Shown: positions 26,935 to 36,131 of the stretch, piece after piece | How the letters are laid out: each line of letters opens with the position of its first letter | Numbering within the stretch: position 1 is the stretch's first letter | Source of the DNA: JAQBQB01 sp963757185 | Lineage (GTDB): Bacteria; Gemmatimonadota; Gemmatimonadetes; Gemmatimonadales; Gemmatimonadaceae | Direction: 5' to 3' | Length of the DNA stretch: 64,000 nt | Assembly (NCBI GenBank): GCA_963757185.1 | Contig: CAVWQI010000009.1 | Coordinates: forward strand, 124,001 to 188,000 | Translations under genes and position numbers: made by a program | Notes under the pieces: generated by a model | What the model was told of the DNA's origin: nothing | Seen by the model: the letters and a program-made list of their open reading frames with translations, nothing else | The model's database searches: none

Positions 26935-28074
26935 GTGATCCCGCCGGGATCGACGATTGGCATCCTCGGTGGCGGCCAGCTCGGCCGGATGACCGCGATG
27001 GCCGCACGCACGCTCGGTTACCACGTCCACGTGCTCGATCCGGACGCAAACTGCGCGGCGAGCGCCGTGGCCGACCGCGTCGTCGCGGCAAAGTTCGACG
27101 ACGTCGACGCAGCCGTCGATCTCGCTCGCCAATGTGACGTCGTCACGCTCGAGATCGAGCAGATCGGAATCGACGCGCTCGCCGCGGCGTCGGCGCATGC
27201 GCCCGTCCGACCGCATCCGGCAATCATCGCCATGGTGCAGGATCGGTCACGACAGAAGAATTGGCTGTCGGAACACGGGCTTCCCGTCGGCGACTATCGC
27301 GACGTCGCGTCGCTCGAGCAACTCGCGGACGCGCAGCGAGACCTCGGCGCGCTCGTGGTGAAGGCGAACCACGGCGGCTACGACGGCCGCAGCCAGGTGC
27401 GCGTCGCCGATGCCGCCGCGGTCGAGCGCGCCTGGGGCGACCTCGGCAATCGCGCATCGGTCGCCGAGCGCGCGCTCGACCTCCGATCGGAAATCTCAGT
27501 CCTCGTCGCGCGGCGGCCGAGCGGCGAAGTTCGCGTCTATCCGCCGGCGCTCAACTTTCACGAGCGGCAGATCCTCGCCTGGTCCGTGCTTCCCGCGCCA
27601 ATCGACGCCGCGCTCGCGGCGCGAGCCGAAGAGATCGCGCGCGAAATCGCTGCCGCGCTCGCACTCGAGGGCATCCTCGCCGTCGAGATGTTCGTGCTTG
27701 ACGACGACCAGCTGCTCGTGAACGAGCTCGCGCCGCGGCCGCACAACTCCTTCCACGAAACCGAAGTCGCGTGCTCGACGAGCCAGTTCGAGCAAATCGT
27801 GCGCGCGGTCTGCGATCTCCCGCTGGGCGACACCCGGGCGTTGCGCCCCGGCGCGATTCACAACCTGTTCGGCGACCTCTGGCTCGAACACGACGGACCG
27901 CCGCCATTCGAGCGAGCCCTCGCGGCAGCCGGTGTCCGACTCCATCTCTATGGGAAGCCGGGGCCGAGGCCGGGACGCAAGATGGGTCATCTGTCGGCCG
28001 TCGGCGACACGGCGGACGACGCGTTGGCGCGCGTTCGTGCCGCCGCCGATGCGCTCGTCGCACCACGAACCTGA
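26935..28074 (+). CDS. purK: N5-carboxyaminoimidazole ribonucleotide synthase
   Basis: 379 residues from GTG 26935; the frame is open further upstream inside purE, but homology starts at STIGILGGGQLGRM. ATP-grasp enzyme that makes N5-CAIR from AIR, ATP and bicarbonate. Visible are the N-terminal GGGQLG loop, the ATP-grasp lid (VVKANHGGYDGRSQ), SVLVARRPSGE, and the metal site in LLVNELAPRPHNSFHETEVAC. Forms a two-gene operon with purE. Confidence 0.97.
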   Translation: MIPPGSTIGILGGGQLGRMTAMAARTLGYHVHVLDPDANCAASAVADRVVAAKFDDVDAAVDLARQCDVVTLEIEQIGIDALAAASAHAPVRPHPAIIAMVQDRSRQKNWLSEHGLPVGDYRDVASLEQLADAQRDLGALVVKANHGGYDGRSQVRVADAAAVERAWGDLGNRASVAERALDLRSEISVLVARRPSGEVRVYPPALNFHERQILAWSVLPAPIDAALAARAEEIAREIAAALALEGILAVEMFVLDDDQLLVNELAPRPHNSFHETEVACSTSQFEQIVRAVCDLPLGDTRALRPGAIHNLFGDLWLEHDGPPPFERALAAAGVRLHLYGKPGPRPGRKMGHLSAVGDTADDALARVRAAADALVAPRT

Positions 28075-28084
28075 GAGGCCTCAC

Positions 28085-28684
28085 GTGACTCGATCACGTT
28101 TCTTTTCTCTGTTGATCAGCTGCGGCGCGCTCGCGTGCTACACGGGCGGGCCCTACCCCACACCGACGCGGACTCCGACTCCCACTCCTCCGCCGTCGGC
28201 CGCGCCCGCGCCGCGCGCCGCGGTCGCACCATCCGCCACGACAGCGACCGCGGTCATCCACGATGCAACCGGACGGCGCGTGGGCGCGGTCGCGTTCAGC
28301 GAGACCTACGCCGGCCTCCTCGTGCGCGGCTCGGTGAGCGATCTCGGAATCGGCGCGCACGGAATTCATCTCCACGCGGTTGGCAAGTGCGAGCCGCCCT
28401 TCGCTTCGGCGGGCGGACATTTCAACCCCGAGAAGCGCGCGCACGGCTTCAACAGCCAGCACGGTCCACATCTGGGCGACATGCCCAACATCTACACACC
28501 GGCCGCGGGCAAGCTCGAGTTCGAGTTCGTCGTGCCGGGCGTGTCGCTCAAGGGACCGTTCGGCCTGCTCGACGCGGACGGAGCGGCGATCGTCGTGCAC
28601 GCGACCGCCGACGACTACCTGACGGATCCTGCGGGCAACTCCGGCGCTCGCATCGCCTGTGGCGTGATCACGGCCGCTCCGTAG
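28085..28684 (+). CDS. sodC: Cu/Zn superoxide dismutase, lipoprotein
   Basis: 199 residues; GTG 28085 has GAGAGG 6 bases upstream. The signal peptide ends with a lipobox (ALAC), then a 40-residue Pro/Thr/Ala linker. The SOD domain carries the copper ligands in GIHLHAVG, bridging His in GGHFNPE, a Zn loop HGPHLGDMPN, and IVVHATADDY with the final Cu His. Cys in KCEPPF and IACGVI can form the structural disulfide. It removes superoxide in the periplasm. A 2-base gap to the aminotransferase suggests co-transcription, and it starts 10 bases after purK. Confidence 0.94.
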   Translation: MTRSRFFSLLISCGALACYTGGPYPTPTRTPTPTPPPSAAPAPRAAVAPSATTATAVIHDATGRRVGAVAFSETYAGLLVRGSVSDLGIGAHGIHLHAVGKCEPPFASAGGHFNPEKRAHGFNSQHGPHLGDMPNIYTPAAGKLEFEFVVPGVSLKGPFGLLDADGAAIVVHATADDYLTDPAGNSGARIACGVITAAP

Positions 28685-28686
28685 CC

Positions 28687-29793
28687 GTGCAGATCGCGGA
28701 CTTCACGCTCGAGCGGTATTTCGCTCGCTGGGAGTTCGCCGTCCGCCACGTGCTTTGCGCATCGGACGTCGAGCCCTATCGCTTGCCCGAGCTGCTCGCG
28801 CTCGCCGACGACGACTGCCGGCAGCGTTGGGAATCTCTGAGCCTCGGCTACACGGAGTCGCAGGGACTGCCCGCGCTGCGAGAAGAAATCGCGACGCTGT
28901 ACGACGGCGTCGCCGCCGACGACGTGCTCACCTTCGCCGGAGCGGAGGAGGCCGTTTTCCTCGCGATGCACGCGACGCTCGGCGCAGGCGATCACGCGGT
29001 CGTCGCGTGGCCGGCGTACCAATCGCTGTACGAGGTCGCGCGATCGATCGGCGCCGACGTCACGCTCGTTCCGCTGAATCCCGCGGACTGGTCGCTCGAC
29101 GTCGATGCCGTCGCCGCCGCGATGCGGCCCACTACGCGCATCATCGTCGTCAACTCGCCGCACAGCCCGACCGGCGCACAGCTCTCGCCCGAGCAACTTG
29201 CTCGGCTCACATCGACGGCCGAGTTGCACGGCGCATGGCTGTTCTCCGATGAGGTGTACCGCTTTCTCGAGCACGGCGCTCCACCCCTGCCGGCGGCGGC
29301 GTCACTCTCGTCGCGCGCGCTCAGCCTTGGGGTCATGTCCAAGGCGTTCGGGCTGGCCGGCCTGCGAATCGGCTGGCTTGCGCTGCGCGACCGAACGCTC
29401 CGCACGAAGCTCGCGTCGCTCAAAGACTACACGACCATCTGCAACGCGGCGCCGAGCGAAGTGTTGTCCCTGATCGCGCTCCGCGCCCGCGAGCGTGTGC
29501 TGGCCCGCTCGCGCGAAATCATCGAGAAGAATCTTTCCGTGCTCGATGCTTTCTTCGGCGAGCATTCCGACCGGCTGTCCTGGGTTCGTCCGCGCGCCGG
29601 GAGCGTTTGCTTTCCCAAACTCGCGGGCCGGAGCATCGACGACTTCGCCGCGACATTGGTGCAGCGCGAAGGAGTCCTGCTCCTGCCCGCGTCGCAATTC
29701 GGGTATCCCGGGAATCACTTTCGGCTCGGCTACGGGCGTGCCGACATGCCGCGAGCGCTGGAAGGCTTCGCGCGCCACCTTCGCACCAACTAG
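28687..29793 (+). CDS. PLP-dependent aminotransferase, class I/II fold
   Basis: 368 residues from GTG 28687, right after the sodC stop. Fold type I aminotransferase: LGYTESQGLPALREEIA, NSPHSPTGAQLS with the PLP-contacting Asn, FSDEVYRFLE with the Asp, and the PLP Lys in VMSKAFGLAGLRIGW. C-terminal Arg in GNHFRLGYGR would bind the substrate carboxylate. The short N-terminus and sequence style recall capreomycidine-synthase-like and alanine/aspartate aminotransferases, so the substrate remains open. Possibly part of a purE-purK-sodC-aminotransferase transcript, since gaps are 2-10 bases. Confidence 0.88.
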   Translation: MQIADFTLERYFARWEFAVRHVLCASDVEPYRLPELLALADDDCRQRWESLSLGYTESQGLPALREEIATLYDGVAADDVLTFAGAEEAVFLAMHATLGAGDHAVVAWPAYQSLYEVARSIGADVTLVPLNPADWSLDVDAVAAAMRPTTRIIVVNSPHSPTGAQLSPEQLARLTSTAELHGAWLFSDEVYRFLEHGAPPLPAAASLSSRALSLGVMSKAFGLAGLRIGWLALRDRTLRTKLASLKDYTTICNAAPSEVLSLIALRARERVLARSREIIEKNLSVLDAFFGEHSDRLSWVRPRAGSVCFPKLAGRSIDDFAATLVQREGVLLLPASQFGYPGNHFRLGYGRADMPRALEGFARHLRTN

Positions 29794-29853
29794 GGCCGCG
29801 TCAAACCTTCGCGCCTTGGCGGCTGTCTGAGCCGGAAACCCACCAGCTCACCA

Positions 29854-30915
29854 ATGACTCAAATCCGTTCTTCCCTTCGCGCGATCGCACTCGGCGCCAT
29901 CGTCGCCTCGATTCCCAGCGCGGCCTTCGGCCAAGCCGAGCATCGCAATCTGTCGGGTGAGCGCGTCGCGGTGTACAACCTCGCCGGCCGTGTTCGCGTG
30001 CAGGCCGCGACCGGCTCGCAGGTCACCGTGGATGTCACGCGCGGCGGCCGCGACGGGAGCAAGCTCAAGCTCGAGACCGGCGAGGTTCGAGGATGGAACG
30101 CGCTGCGCGTCGTCTATCCGTCCGACCGAATCGTCTACCCCGAATGGCAGTCTCGCGGGCGCACGCAGATCCACGTGAACTCCGACGGCACATTCGACGA
30201 CGACTCCGACTGGCGCGACCGGGATCGCGTCGAGATCCGAAGCTCGGGCGACGGCCTCGAGGCTCACGCCGACCTCACGATCGGCGTTCCGAAGGGACAG
30301 CGGATCTACGTGCATTGGGGCGTCGGCGACGCCACCGTCTCGAACGTGGATGGCGATCTTCGCGTGAGCGTTGCTTCCGCTTCGTTGACGTCGGAGCACA
30401 CGCGCGGCCGGTTGTCGTTGGACACCGGCTCGGGGACCGTATCCGTCACCGACGCTCAAGGCGAGGTAAAGCTGGACACCGGCTCGGGGAGCGTGACGAT
30501 CGACGGCGTGAAGGGCGAAACGCTCGACGTCGACACCGGCTCCGGCTCGGTACGCGGCCACAACATCGATTCGAAAATGCTCAAGATCGACGTCGGATCG
30601 GGCGGCCTGTCGCTGGACCGCATCACGTCGAGCCGCGTGACGGTGGATGCCGGCAGCGGCCGCACGGACCTCGGTTTCCTGCAGCCGGTCGAGGATGTGG
30701 CGATCGACGCGGGCTCGGGCGGCGTGACGCTTCGTCTACCCGCGGCGCAGGGCGCCGACGTCGACATCGTAACCGGCAGCGGCGGCGTCGACAGCGATTT
30801 TGCCGTGCAGACCACGCGTCTCTCCCGAAACAACCTGCGCGGTCAGATCGGCGACGGCAAAGGACGGATCAAGATCGAGAGCGGCTCCGGGACCGTCCGC
30901 TTGATCAAGAACTGA
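29854..30915 (+). CDS. Secreted DUF4097-type beta-strand repeat protein
   Basis: 353 residues; signal peptide ends AFGQA. The remainder is a DUF4097 repeat fold: short strands with recurring DTGSGSVR / DVGSGGLS / DAGSGRTD / TGSGGVD motifs about every 20 residues, from residue 160 to the end. This suggests a right-handed or stacked beta structure outside the membrane. Function is unknown; the family is often near RsgI-like or two-component genes, which is not the case here. Its last 11 bases overlap the 3' end of the convergent LuxR-type gene. Confidence 0.85.
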   Translation: MTQIRSSLRAIALGAIVASIPSAAFGQAEHRNLSGERVAVYNLAGRVRVQAATGSQVTVDVTRGGRDGSKLKLETGEVRGWNALRVVYPSDRIVYPEWQSRGRTQIHVNSDGTFDDDSDWRDRDRVEIRSSGDGLEAHADLTIGVPKGQRIYVHWGVGDATVSNVDGDLRVSVASASLTSEHTRGRLSLDTGSGTVSVTDAQGEVKLDTGSGSVTIDGVKGETLDVDTGSGSVRGHNIDSKMLKIDVGSGGLSLDRITSSRVTVDAGSGRTDLGFLQPVEDVAIDAGSGGVTLRLPAAQGADVDIVTGSGGVDSDFAVQTTRLSRNNLRGQIGDGKGRIKIESGSGTVRLIKN

Positions 30916-33900
30916 TCTCGCCGATCCCCTCCTCGCGCGCGCGGTCGGCGAGCTCGCCGCGCGATTCGACGCCGAGCTTGGTGAAAATGTTCGACAGGTG
31001 CGTGCTCGCCGTCCGCGCCGAGATGCCGAGGGCCACGCCGATCTCCTTGTTGGATCGGCGCGCCGCGACGAGCCGGACGATCTCGACCTCGCGGCCCGTG
31101 AGTCCCGCCATTCCCTGCGTGATGCTGCGCGCCGGCGGGCGCGCGCCCAATTCGCGAAGCTGTTCGCGCGTCTCGTTGAGCTCCTTCTCGGCGCCGAGTC
31201 GCGCGAATACCTCGTGCGCGCGGCGAAGTTCGCGAGTCGCCCCTTCGCGATCGCCGGTCCGCGCCAACGCGCTCGCGAGCTGACGTCGTAGTCGCGCCGC
31301 GTCGGCCACGTACGGGATCGCTTCGAGCGCCTCGGTCGCGCCGCGCAATTGCTCGAGTGCGCGCTCCGTGTCGCCGACCAGCAGCTCGCTGATCGCGTCG
31401 CATGCGTCCGCCCACGCCAAGCCGAGACGCTGACCGAGCGCCGTCGACTGCCGGCGCAAGCGCGCGGCGAGCGCCCTCGCGCGCTCGTGGTCCGCGGCCC
31501 ACAGCGCCGCCTCGGCGATGATCGGCATGAGCCGGTGAATCGCCCACACGACGTACCCCGACTGATCGGCGATGCGCAGCCCGCGCTCGCCGACCTCGAT
31601 CGCCGCGGTGTTCTCGCGCATCACGAGGTGGTAGCCGGCTTTGCCGATGTGCGCCGGAACCGTGCCGTACACGTCTCGACCAGGGGCGGTCGGGTCCGCG
31701 GCGCCGGACAGCTCCCACGCCTCGTCGACGCACTCCTTGCCCCGCTCGATGTCTCCGCGACCGAAGTGCAACAGCCCGAGCCAGACCAGCAGGCGCGGCA
31801 CCAACGTCCGTTGTCCCAGCGCTCGCGCGAGTGGAATGGTGCGTTCGGCGAGAGAGACCGCGTGCTCCCACTCGCCGATCCCGGCCGCGTACTCGATCTC
31901 TACCTCCGCCGTCCACACGCGGAAGAGCGGCGAGCGAGCTTCATCGGCCAAGCGCTGCGCTTCGGTGAGATGGAGACGAGCTTCCTCGGAGTTGCCGGTG
32001 AGCCCGCCGAGCATCGCCAACGCCCAGTGCGCGGACCACGCGACGCCGAGGTTTTTTCCCTCCGTCGATTCCGCGATGGCGATCGCGCGCGCGCCGCTCT
32101 CGCGGGCTTGATCCGCCGGGCCGGTCCACAGGTAGTGGAGGAGCAGCGCCCGGTGTGCGCGAGCCAGCAACCCCGGCTCGTTCTCGTCGTTCGCGATCGC
32201 CAGGGCGGATTGGATCTCGCGCGCCGCATCTTCCGTGCGGCCAAGCGCCTGCAAACAGCTCGCCTTTGGCAGCAGCACTCGCGCCTCGAGCGAAGGCTCA
32301 CCCGCGCGGCGAGCCGCGTCGATGGCGGCGTCAAAGTGCGCGATGGCCTTGTCGAACGCGCCGCTCCAGTAGCTGGCGAGACCCATCGACCGTTCGATCG
32401 AGCCCACCCGCGCGACGTCGCCGTGCGACGACGCGATCGCGAGCGCGCGCTTCCAAAGTTCGAGAGCGCCGTCGTAGTCGCCGAGGCGCTGACGGATGCG
32501 CGCCAGCTCGAACACCACCTCGTCCGCCTCGGCGCCCCCGCTCGCGTCCGCCCCGCCCGCGAGCTCGAGCGCCGTGGTCAGATAATCGGCGGCCTCGCGG
32601 TTGGCGTGCTTCGCCGAAGCGTCGCGGCCCGCCGCGCGCAGGTACTGCACCGCCTTGTCGGCCAGGCGTCGCGTGTCGGTTCGCGCGTAGTGAAAGGCCA
32701 GCCTCCCCGCGTGCGCCATCGCCTCGCTGCCGTACAGCATCTCGAGGGTTTCGGCGATCGTGCCGTGTAGCGCGCGCGTGCGCGCCAGCCCGATCTCCGA
32801 GTACAACGTCTCCTGAAGAAGCGGATGCGAGAAGTCGTACACGATGTCGTCGGCTCGGCGGCGCTCGGCGAGCACGTCCGCGGAGCGCAGCTCATCGATC
32901 GCCGCGATGAGCGCGTCGTTGTCGAGCTCACTCACGGCGGCGAGCTCGGCGTGCGTCGCCTCGGCGCCAAGCACGGCAGCGACGTCCGCCAGTCGTCTGG
33001 CGTCGGGTGACAGATCCGCCACGCGCGCGAGCACCGCCTCCCGAATCGTCGCCGGCACGTGGAGATCCTCGACGTCCCATCCCGTCCACGCTCCATGGGC
33101 TTCGCGAAGCTGTCCGCTTTGCACGAGGGCACTAACCGTTTCGTCGATGAAGAACGCGTTGCCGCCGGTCCAGCGGTGAAGCCGCTCGGCGAAATCGGCG
33201 ACCCGCGCGCGTTCGGCGTGAAATCGCTGCTCGAGCAGCGCCACCACGTCGTCGACACCCAGCGGCTGAAGCCGGAGTCGTTGCGCGCCCTTGAGCCCTC
33301 GCAGCGAACGCTCCGTGCCGCGGAGCGCAGCGTTCCCCCGCAGATCCGGATCGTTGTGCGTCCCGACGAGCAACATGCGCTCGCCCCCGATCTGTCTCGC
33401 GACGAAGTGGAGCATCTCGAGCGACGCACTGTCCGCCCACTGCAGGTTCTCGAGCACGAGCAGCAGCGGCTTCTTCGCGGCGAGGCGGGAGAGCAGTTGC
33501 GTGAAATTCCAGAGTACACGCGATTTCAGCTCGGCCGGATCGCCGCGCGCCGGCGGGACCGGGCGATCGGCGTTTCCCAACGCGGGAAAGAGTTGCGCCA
33601 GTTCCGCCGTGCCGCCGCGCGTGAGCAGCATGAGGACGGACGGCTCGATGCCGCGGAGCAGCGGCATCAATGCGTCCGAGAACACGGCGTAGGGAACACC
33701 CGTCTCGACGGGATACGCACGTCCGATCGCCGTGGCGAAACCCCGGCGCGACGCGTACTCGACGAGCGCCTCGACGAGCTTCGTCTTGCCGATGCCGCTC
33801 TCGCCGACGACGAAGACGGTCGACCCGGCGCCGGAGTCGGCCGCGGTCAGCGCCCCGACGAGCGTGTTGAGCTCAGTCGCGCGGCCGACGAGGGATGGAC

Positions 33901-33958
33901 GGGAAGTGGCGTGCGGACCGGGCGCCACGCTTCGCGGCCGGCGCGTGGGATTCGACAC
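30905..33958 (-). CDS. LuxR-family ATP-binding transcriptional regulator (LAL/MalT type)
   Basis: 1,017 residues from GTG 33958. N-terminal AAA/STAND-type ATPase: LVGRATELNTL sensor box, Walker A VVGESGIGKTKL, and Walker B-like LLLVLENLQWAD. A long middle (about 400-930) consists of TPR-like helical pairs. The C-terminus is a LuxR helix-turn-helix (LTGREVEIVRLVAARRSNKEIGVALGISARTASTHLSNIFTKLGV). Such proteins are signal-controlled activators; the ligand and targets are unknown. It follows uppS by 49 bases on the same strand, but a functional link is not obvious. Confidence 0.93.
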   Translation of the reverse strand: MSNPTRRPRSVAPGPHATSRPSLVGRATELNTLVGALTAADSGAGSTVFVVGESGIGKTKLVEALVEYASRRGFATAIGRAYPVETGVPYAVFSDALMPLLRGIEPSVLMLLTRGGTAELAQLFPALGNADRPVPPARGDPAELKSRVLWNFTQLLSRLAAKKPLLLVLENLQWADSASLEMLHFVARQIGGERMLLVGTHNDPDLRGNAALRGTERSLRGLKGAQRLRLQPLGVDDVVALLEQRFHAERARVADFAERLHRWTGGNAFFIDETVSALVQSGQLREAHGAWTGWDVEDLHVPATIREAVLARVADLSPDARRLADVAAVLGAEATHAELAAVSELDNDALIAAIDELRSADVLAERRRADDIVYDFSHPLLQETLYSEIGLARTRALHGTIAETLEMLYGSEAMAHAGRLAFHYARTDTRRLADKAVQYLRAAGRDASAKHANREAADYLTTALELAGGADASGGAEADEVVFELARIRQRLGDYDGALELWKRALAIASSHGDVARVGSIERSMGLASYWSGAFDKAIAHFDAAIDAARRAGEPSLEARVLLPKASCLQALGRTEDAAREIQSALAIANDENEPGLLARAHRALLLHYLWTGPADQARESGARAIAIAESTEGKNLGVAWSAHWALAMLGGLTGNSEEARLHLTEAQRLADEARSPLFRVWTAEVEIEYAAGIGEWEHAVSLAERTIPLARALGQRTLVPRLLVWLGLLHFGRGDIERGKECVDEAWELSGAADPTAPGRDVYGTVPAHIGKAGYHLVMRENTAAIEVGERGLRIADQSGYVVWAIHRLMPIIAEAALWAADHERARALAARLRRQSTALGQRLGLAWADACDAISELLVGDTERALEQLRGATEALEAIPYVADAARLRRQLASALARTGDREGATRELRRAHEVFARLGAEKELNETREQLRELGARPPARSITQGMAGLTGREVEIVRLVAARRSNKEIGVALGISARTASTHLSNIFTKLGVESRGELADRAREEGIGEISS

Positions 33959-34007
33959 ACGCAGAATTTCTTATGAGAACCGCCGCTCGGCTAGACCGCC
34001 GGGCGTG

Positions 34008-34751
34008 TCAGCTCGCGGCTTGTGCGGGGACGGTACCGAATCGGCGCTCCCGCCCGGCGAATTCGCGCAGCGCGTGGAGCAGTTCGCCCTCGTTGAACTC
34101 GGGCCACATCCGGTCGGTGAAGTAGAGCTCCGCGTACGCGCACTCCCACAACATGAAGTCGCTCAAGCGCTGCTCCCCGCCGGTGCGGATCAGCAGGTCC
34201 ACGTCTCCCGCCTGAACGGCGTCGTGGTTGACCTCGGCGAGCAGACGGTCGAACAGCGCCGCGCTCATGGGCTGGCCGTTGGCGCGCGTCGCCGCCCGCA
34301 TGATCGATTCGCGCGCGGAGTAGTCGATGGCGATGCGGAGATGCAGATTCCCGCCCCGTGAGGTGGCTCGCTCGGCGTCTTCGATCGCGGCAACCAGCGC
34401 GGGCGGCAGACGGTCGCGGCGACCGACGATGGAAAGGCGGACGCCGTTGTCGATGCAGCGCTTCGATTCGACAGCCAGCGAGCGGCGGAGCAGTCGCATC
34501 AGCGTCGAGACCTCGGACGCGGGGCGGCGCCAGTTGTCGGACGAGAACGCGTAGAGTGTGAGGGTGCCGACACCCGCGCGAGCGGCCGCTTCGACGATGT
34601 CACGCGCCACACGGACTCCGGCGCGGTGCCCCGCCGTGCGCGGCATTCCACGGGCTCCGGCCCAGCGGCCGTTGCCATCCATGATGATGCCGACGTGGAT
34701 CCCCGTGCATGCCTCAGGGAGTCCGGCCGGGCCAGCGCTCGGTCGCTTCAT
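34008..34751 (-). CDS. uppS: Isoprenyl transferase (undecaprenyl diphosphate synthase family)
   Basis: 247 residues, normal for the cis-prenyltransferase family, which extends farnesyl diphosphate with isopentenyl diphosphate. Motifs in order: HVGIIMDGNGRWA with the catalytic Asp, HRAGVRVARDIV, LYAFSSDNWRRP, and DLLIRTGGEQRLSDFMLWECAYAELYFTDRMWP. Usually uppS sits with cdsA, dxr and frr; here it is isolated beside regulatory genes, so it might be a second copy with another chain length. ATG 34751 has no strong ribosome site. Confidence 0.93.
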   Translation of the reverse strand: MKRPSAGPAGLPEACTGIHVGIIMDGNGRWAGARGMPRTAGHRAGVRVARDIVEAAARAGVGTLTLYAFSSDNWRRPASEVSTLMRLLRRSLAVESKRCIDNGVRLSIVGRRDRLPPALVAAIEDAERATSRGGNLHLRIAIDYSARESIMRAATRANGQPMSAALFDRLLAEVNHDAVQAGDVDLLIRTGGEQRLSDFMLWECAYAELYFTDRMWPEFNEGELLHALREFAGRERRFGTVPAQAAS

Positions 34752-34785
34752 GTCTTAGAGGGAGACGATTGAAAGTCTCGAACGT

Positions 34786-35184
34786 TTATCGGTCGCGCGT
34801 CAGCCGGATTAAGGCTTCCATGTGGTCGAGGTACCGCTCGAGAGCACGCCGGCCGACCGGGGTGATCGAAAACCGGGTCCGCGGTACCCGTCCTTCGAAC
34901 GACTTCGTGCACGTGATGTAGCTGGCTTCCTCGAGCTTCCGCGCGTGGACGCTCAGATTCCCATCCGTCGTGCGGTTGAGCTTTTTGAGGTCGTTGAACG
35001 TCAGGCTCTCGTTTACGGCCAACGCGCTCACGATCCCGAGGCGGAGGCGCTCGTGAATCAACCGATCGAGCGCCAACGGCCCCTGATCCGTCGCTTTGCC
35101 GCGGACCGGCGCGAGCTGCGGCGGAGATTTCTTTTCCGCCGGCTCCGCGCGCCCGCCACCCCGTTTCTGCTGCGGCCTACCCAC
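34786..35184 (-). CDS. Winged-helix transcriptional regulator (HTH_34/MarR-like)
   Basis: 132 residues from GTG 35184. A basic, disordered 35-residue N-terminus precedes a compact winged helix: LIHERLRLGIVSAL, LTFNDLKKLNRTTDGNLSVHARKLEEASYI, and a wing KSFEGRVPRTRFSITPVGRRALERYL. This matches the small PF13601-type regulators that usually accompany a membrane protein. Here its start overlaps the end of the membrane-protein gene by 8 bases, so they are coupled and probably form an autoregulated pair. Confidence 0.9.
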   Translation of the reverse strand: MGRPQQKRGGGRAEPAEKKSPPQLAPVRGKATDQGPLALDRLIHERLRLGIVSALAVNESLTFNDLKKLNRTTDGNLSVHARKLEEASYITCTKSFEGRVPRTRFSITPVGRRALERYLDHMEALIRLTRDR

Positions 35185-35788
35185 CGTGTCTCCTTGCGAT
35201 CCATGCGCCGAAGGCGATGTGCAGTCCGCCGAACGACGTGATCATGAGCGGCGTCGTCCACGACGCCGGCGCGACGAGCGCCGTTGCGCCGCACATCATG
35301 AAAGCCGTGCCCATGACCGGTACGCTGCTCACCGAGTAGGTGCCCGCGCTCACGACGGCCGCGCCATAGAGCAGCATCCACGATCCGGGAACGAGCCCGT
35401 ACAGTCCCTGTCGGACGAATACCGCCGTCAGCACCGCGCCGGCCAACATCGCCGGAGAGAAGCTCAGTATGAGTTTTCTCAATGGGCCCGAAACGAGCGG
35501 GACGTTGTTGGCGTGCGACTTGAGCGCCATGGACGCCACCGACAGCCCGGCGGCGATCCCGGCCTCGGCGACCCACGTCGCGACGCGCGTCCACGGCGAT
35601 TGGCGGGCCGCGACGAGCGCGGCGACGATCGCCGTGATGCCGATCACTACCTGCCCCCAGCCCGACACCGCGGTGAACGTCGCGGCGTTCTCCATCATGC
35701 CGCGGATGTAGCGCAGATTGTCCATCGCCCGCGCCTGCATCTCGGGAGGTTCCGGGCGGCTTGGCCGAATGGGCGTGACGCGCGTCAT
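35177..35788 (-). CDS. Membrane protein of unknown function, coupled to regulator
   Basis: 203 residues from ATG 35788 (the frame is open 16 codons further upstream). Six hydrophobic segments (about residues 38-200), rich in Ala, Gly and Val. The N-terminus QARAMDNLRYIRGMMENAATFTAVSGWGQV is a soluble helix before the first membrane helix; similar proteins occur next to HTH_34 regulators in other bacteria. No catalytic motif visible. The stop lies inside the start of the winged-helix gene. Confidence 0.82.
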   Translation of the reverse strand: MTRVTPIRPSRPEPPEMQARAMDNLRYIRGMMENAATFTAVSGWGQVVIGITAIVAALVAARQSPWTRVATWVAEAGIAAGLSVASMALKSHANNVPLVSGPLRKLILSFSPAMLAGAVLTAVFVRQGLYGLVPGSWMLLYGAAVVSAGTYSVSSVPVMGTAFMMCGATALVAPASWTTPLMITSFGGLHIAFGAWIARRHGG

Positions 35789-35861
35789 GGCCTGTAGGAT
35801 AGCGTGCGGCGGCAACGGTGGCAAGTACTTTGCCACATAAAGCTACACACCGCCCACCGGC

Positions 35862-36089
35862 CTACGGCTGCTGCGGCGGATCGCTCGCCGGAAAGCTCTC
35901 GTCCGATGCCTCGTCGATCCGTTCGTCGTCGCTCCGCGGCCGGTGCGGATCCTTTTTTTCAGGCTCGCCCGGCTTCCGGTCGGTGTACCGACGATTCCGC
36001 GGCGGTTGCTCGCGCTCGACGTCCTGATCCCCACCCCCGCCCCCGCCACCCCGATCGCCTTCGTCGGGTTCATCCATGAAGCCTGTCAT
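35862..36089 (-). CDS. Small acidic, Gly-rich protein with SFPASDPP tail
   Basis: 75 residues from ATG 36089, or 71 from ATG 36077. The N-terminus is Asp/Glu/Gly-rich, the middle is Arg/Pro-rich, and the end reads RIDEASDESFPASDPPQQP. The tail E.SFPASDPP recurs, to my knowledge, at the end of many unrelated small bacterial proteins, which supports this being a real gene. Entirely disordered by composition; function unknown. Confidence 0.6.
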   Translation of the reverse strand: MTGFMDEPDEGDRGGGGGGGDQDVEREQPPRNRRYTDRKPGEPEKKDPHRPRSDDERIDEASDESFPASDPPQQP

Positions 36090-36131
36090 TGGGCATCACC
36101 CCCTGACGGCAATGTTCGTCACGAAGCGTGC

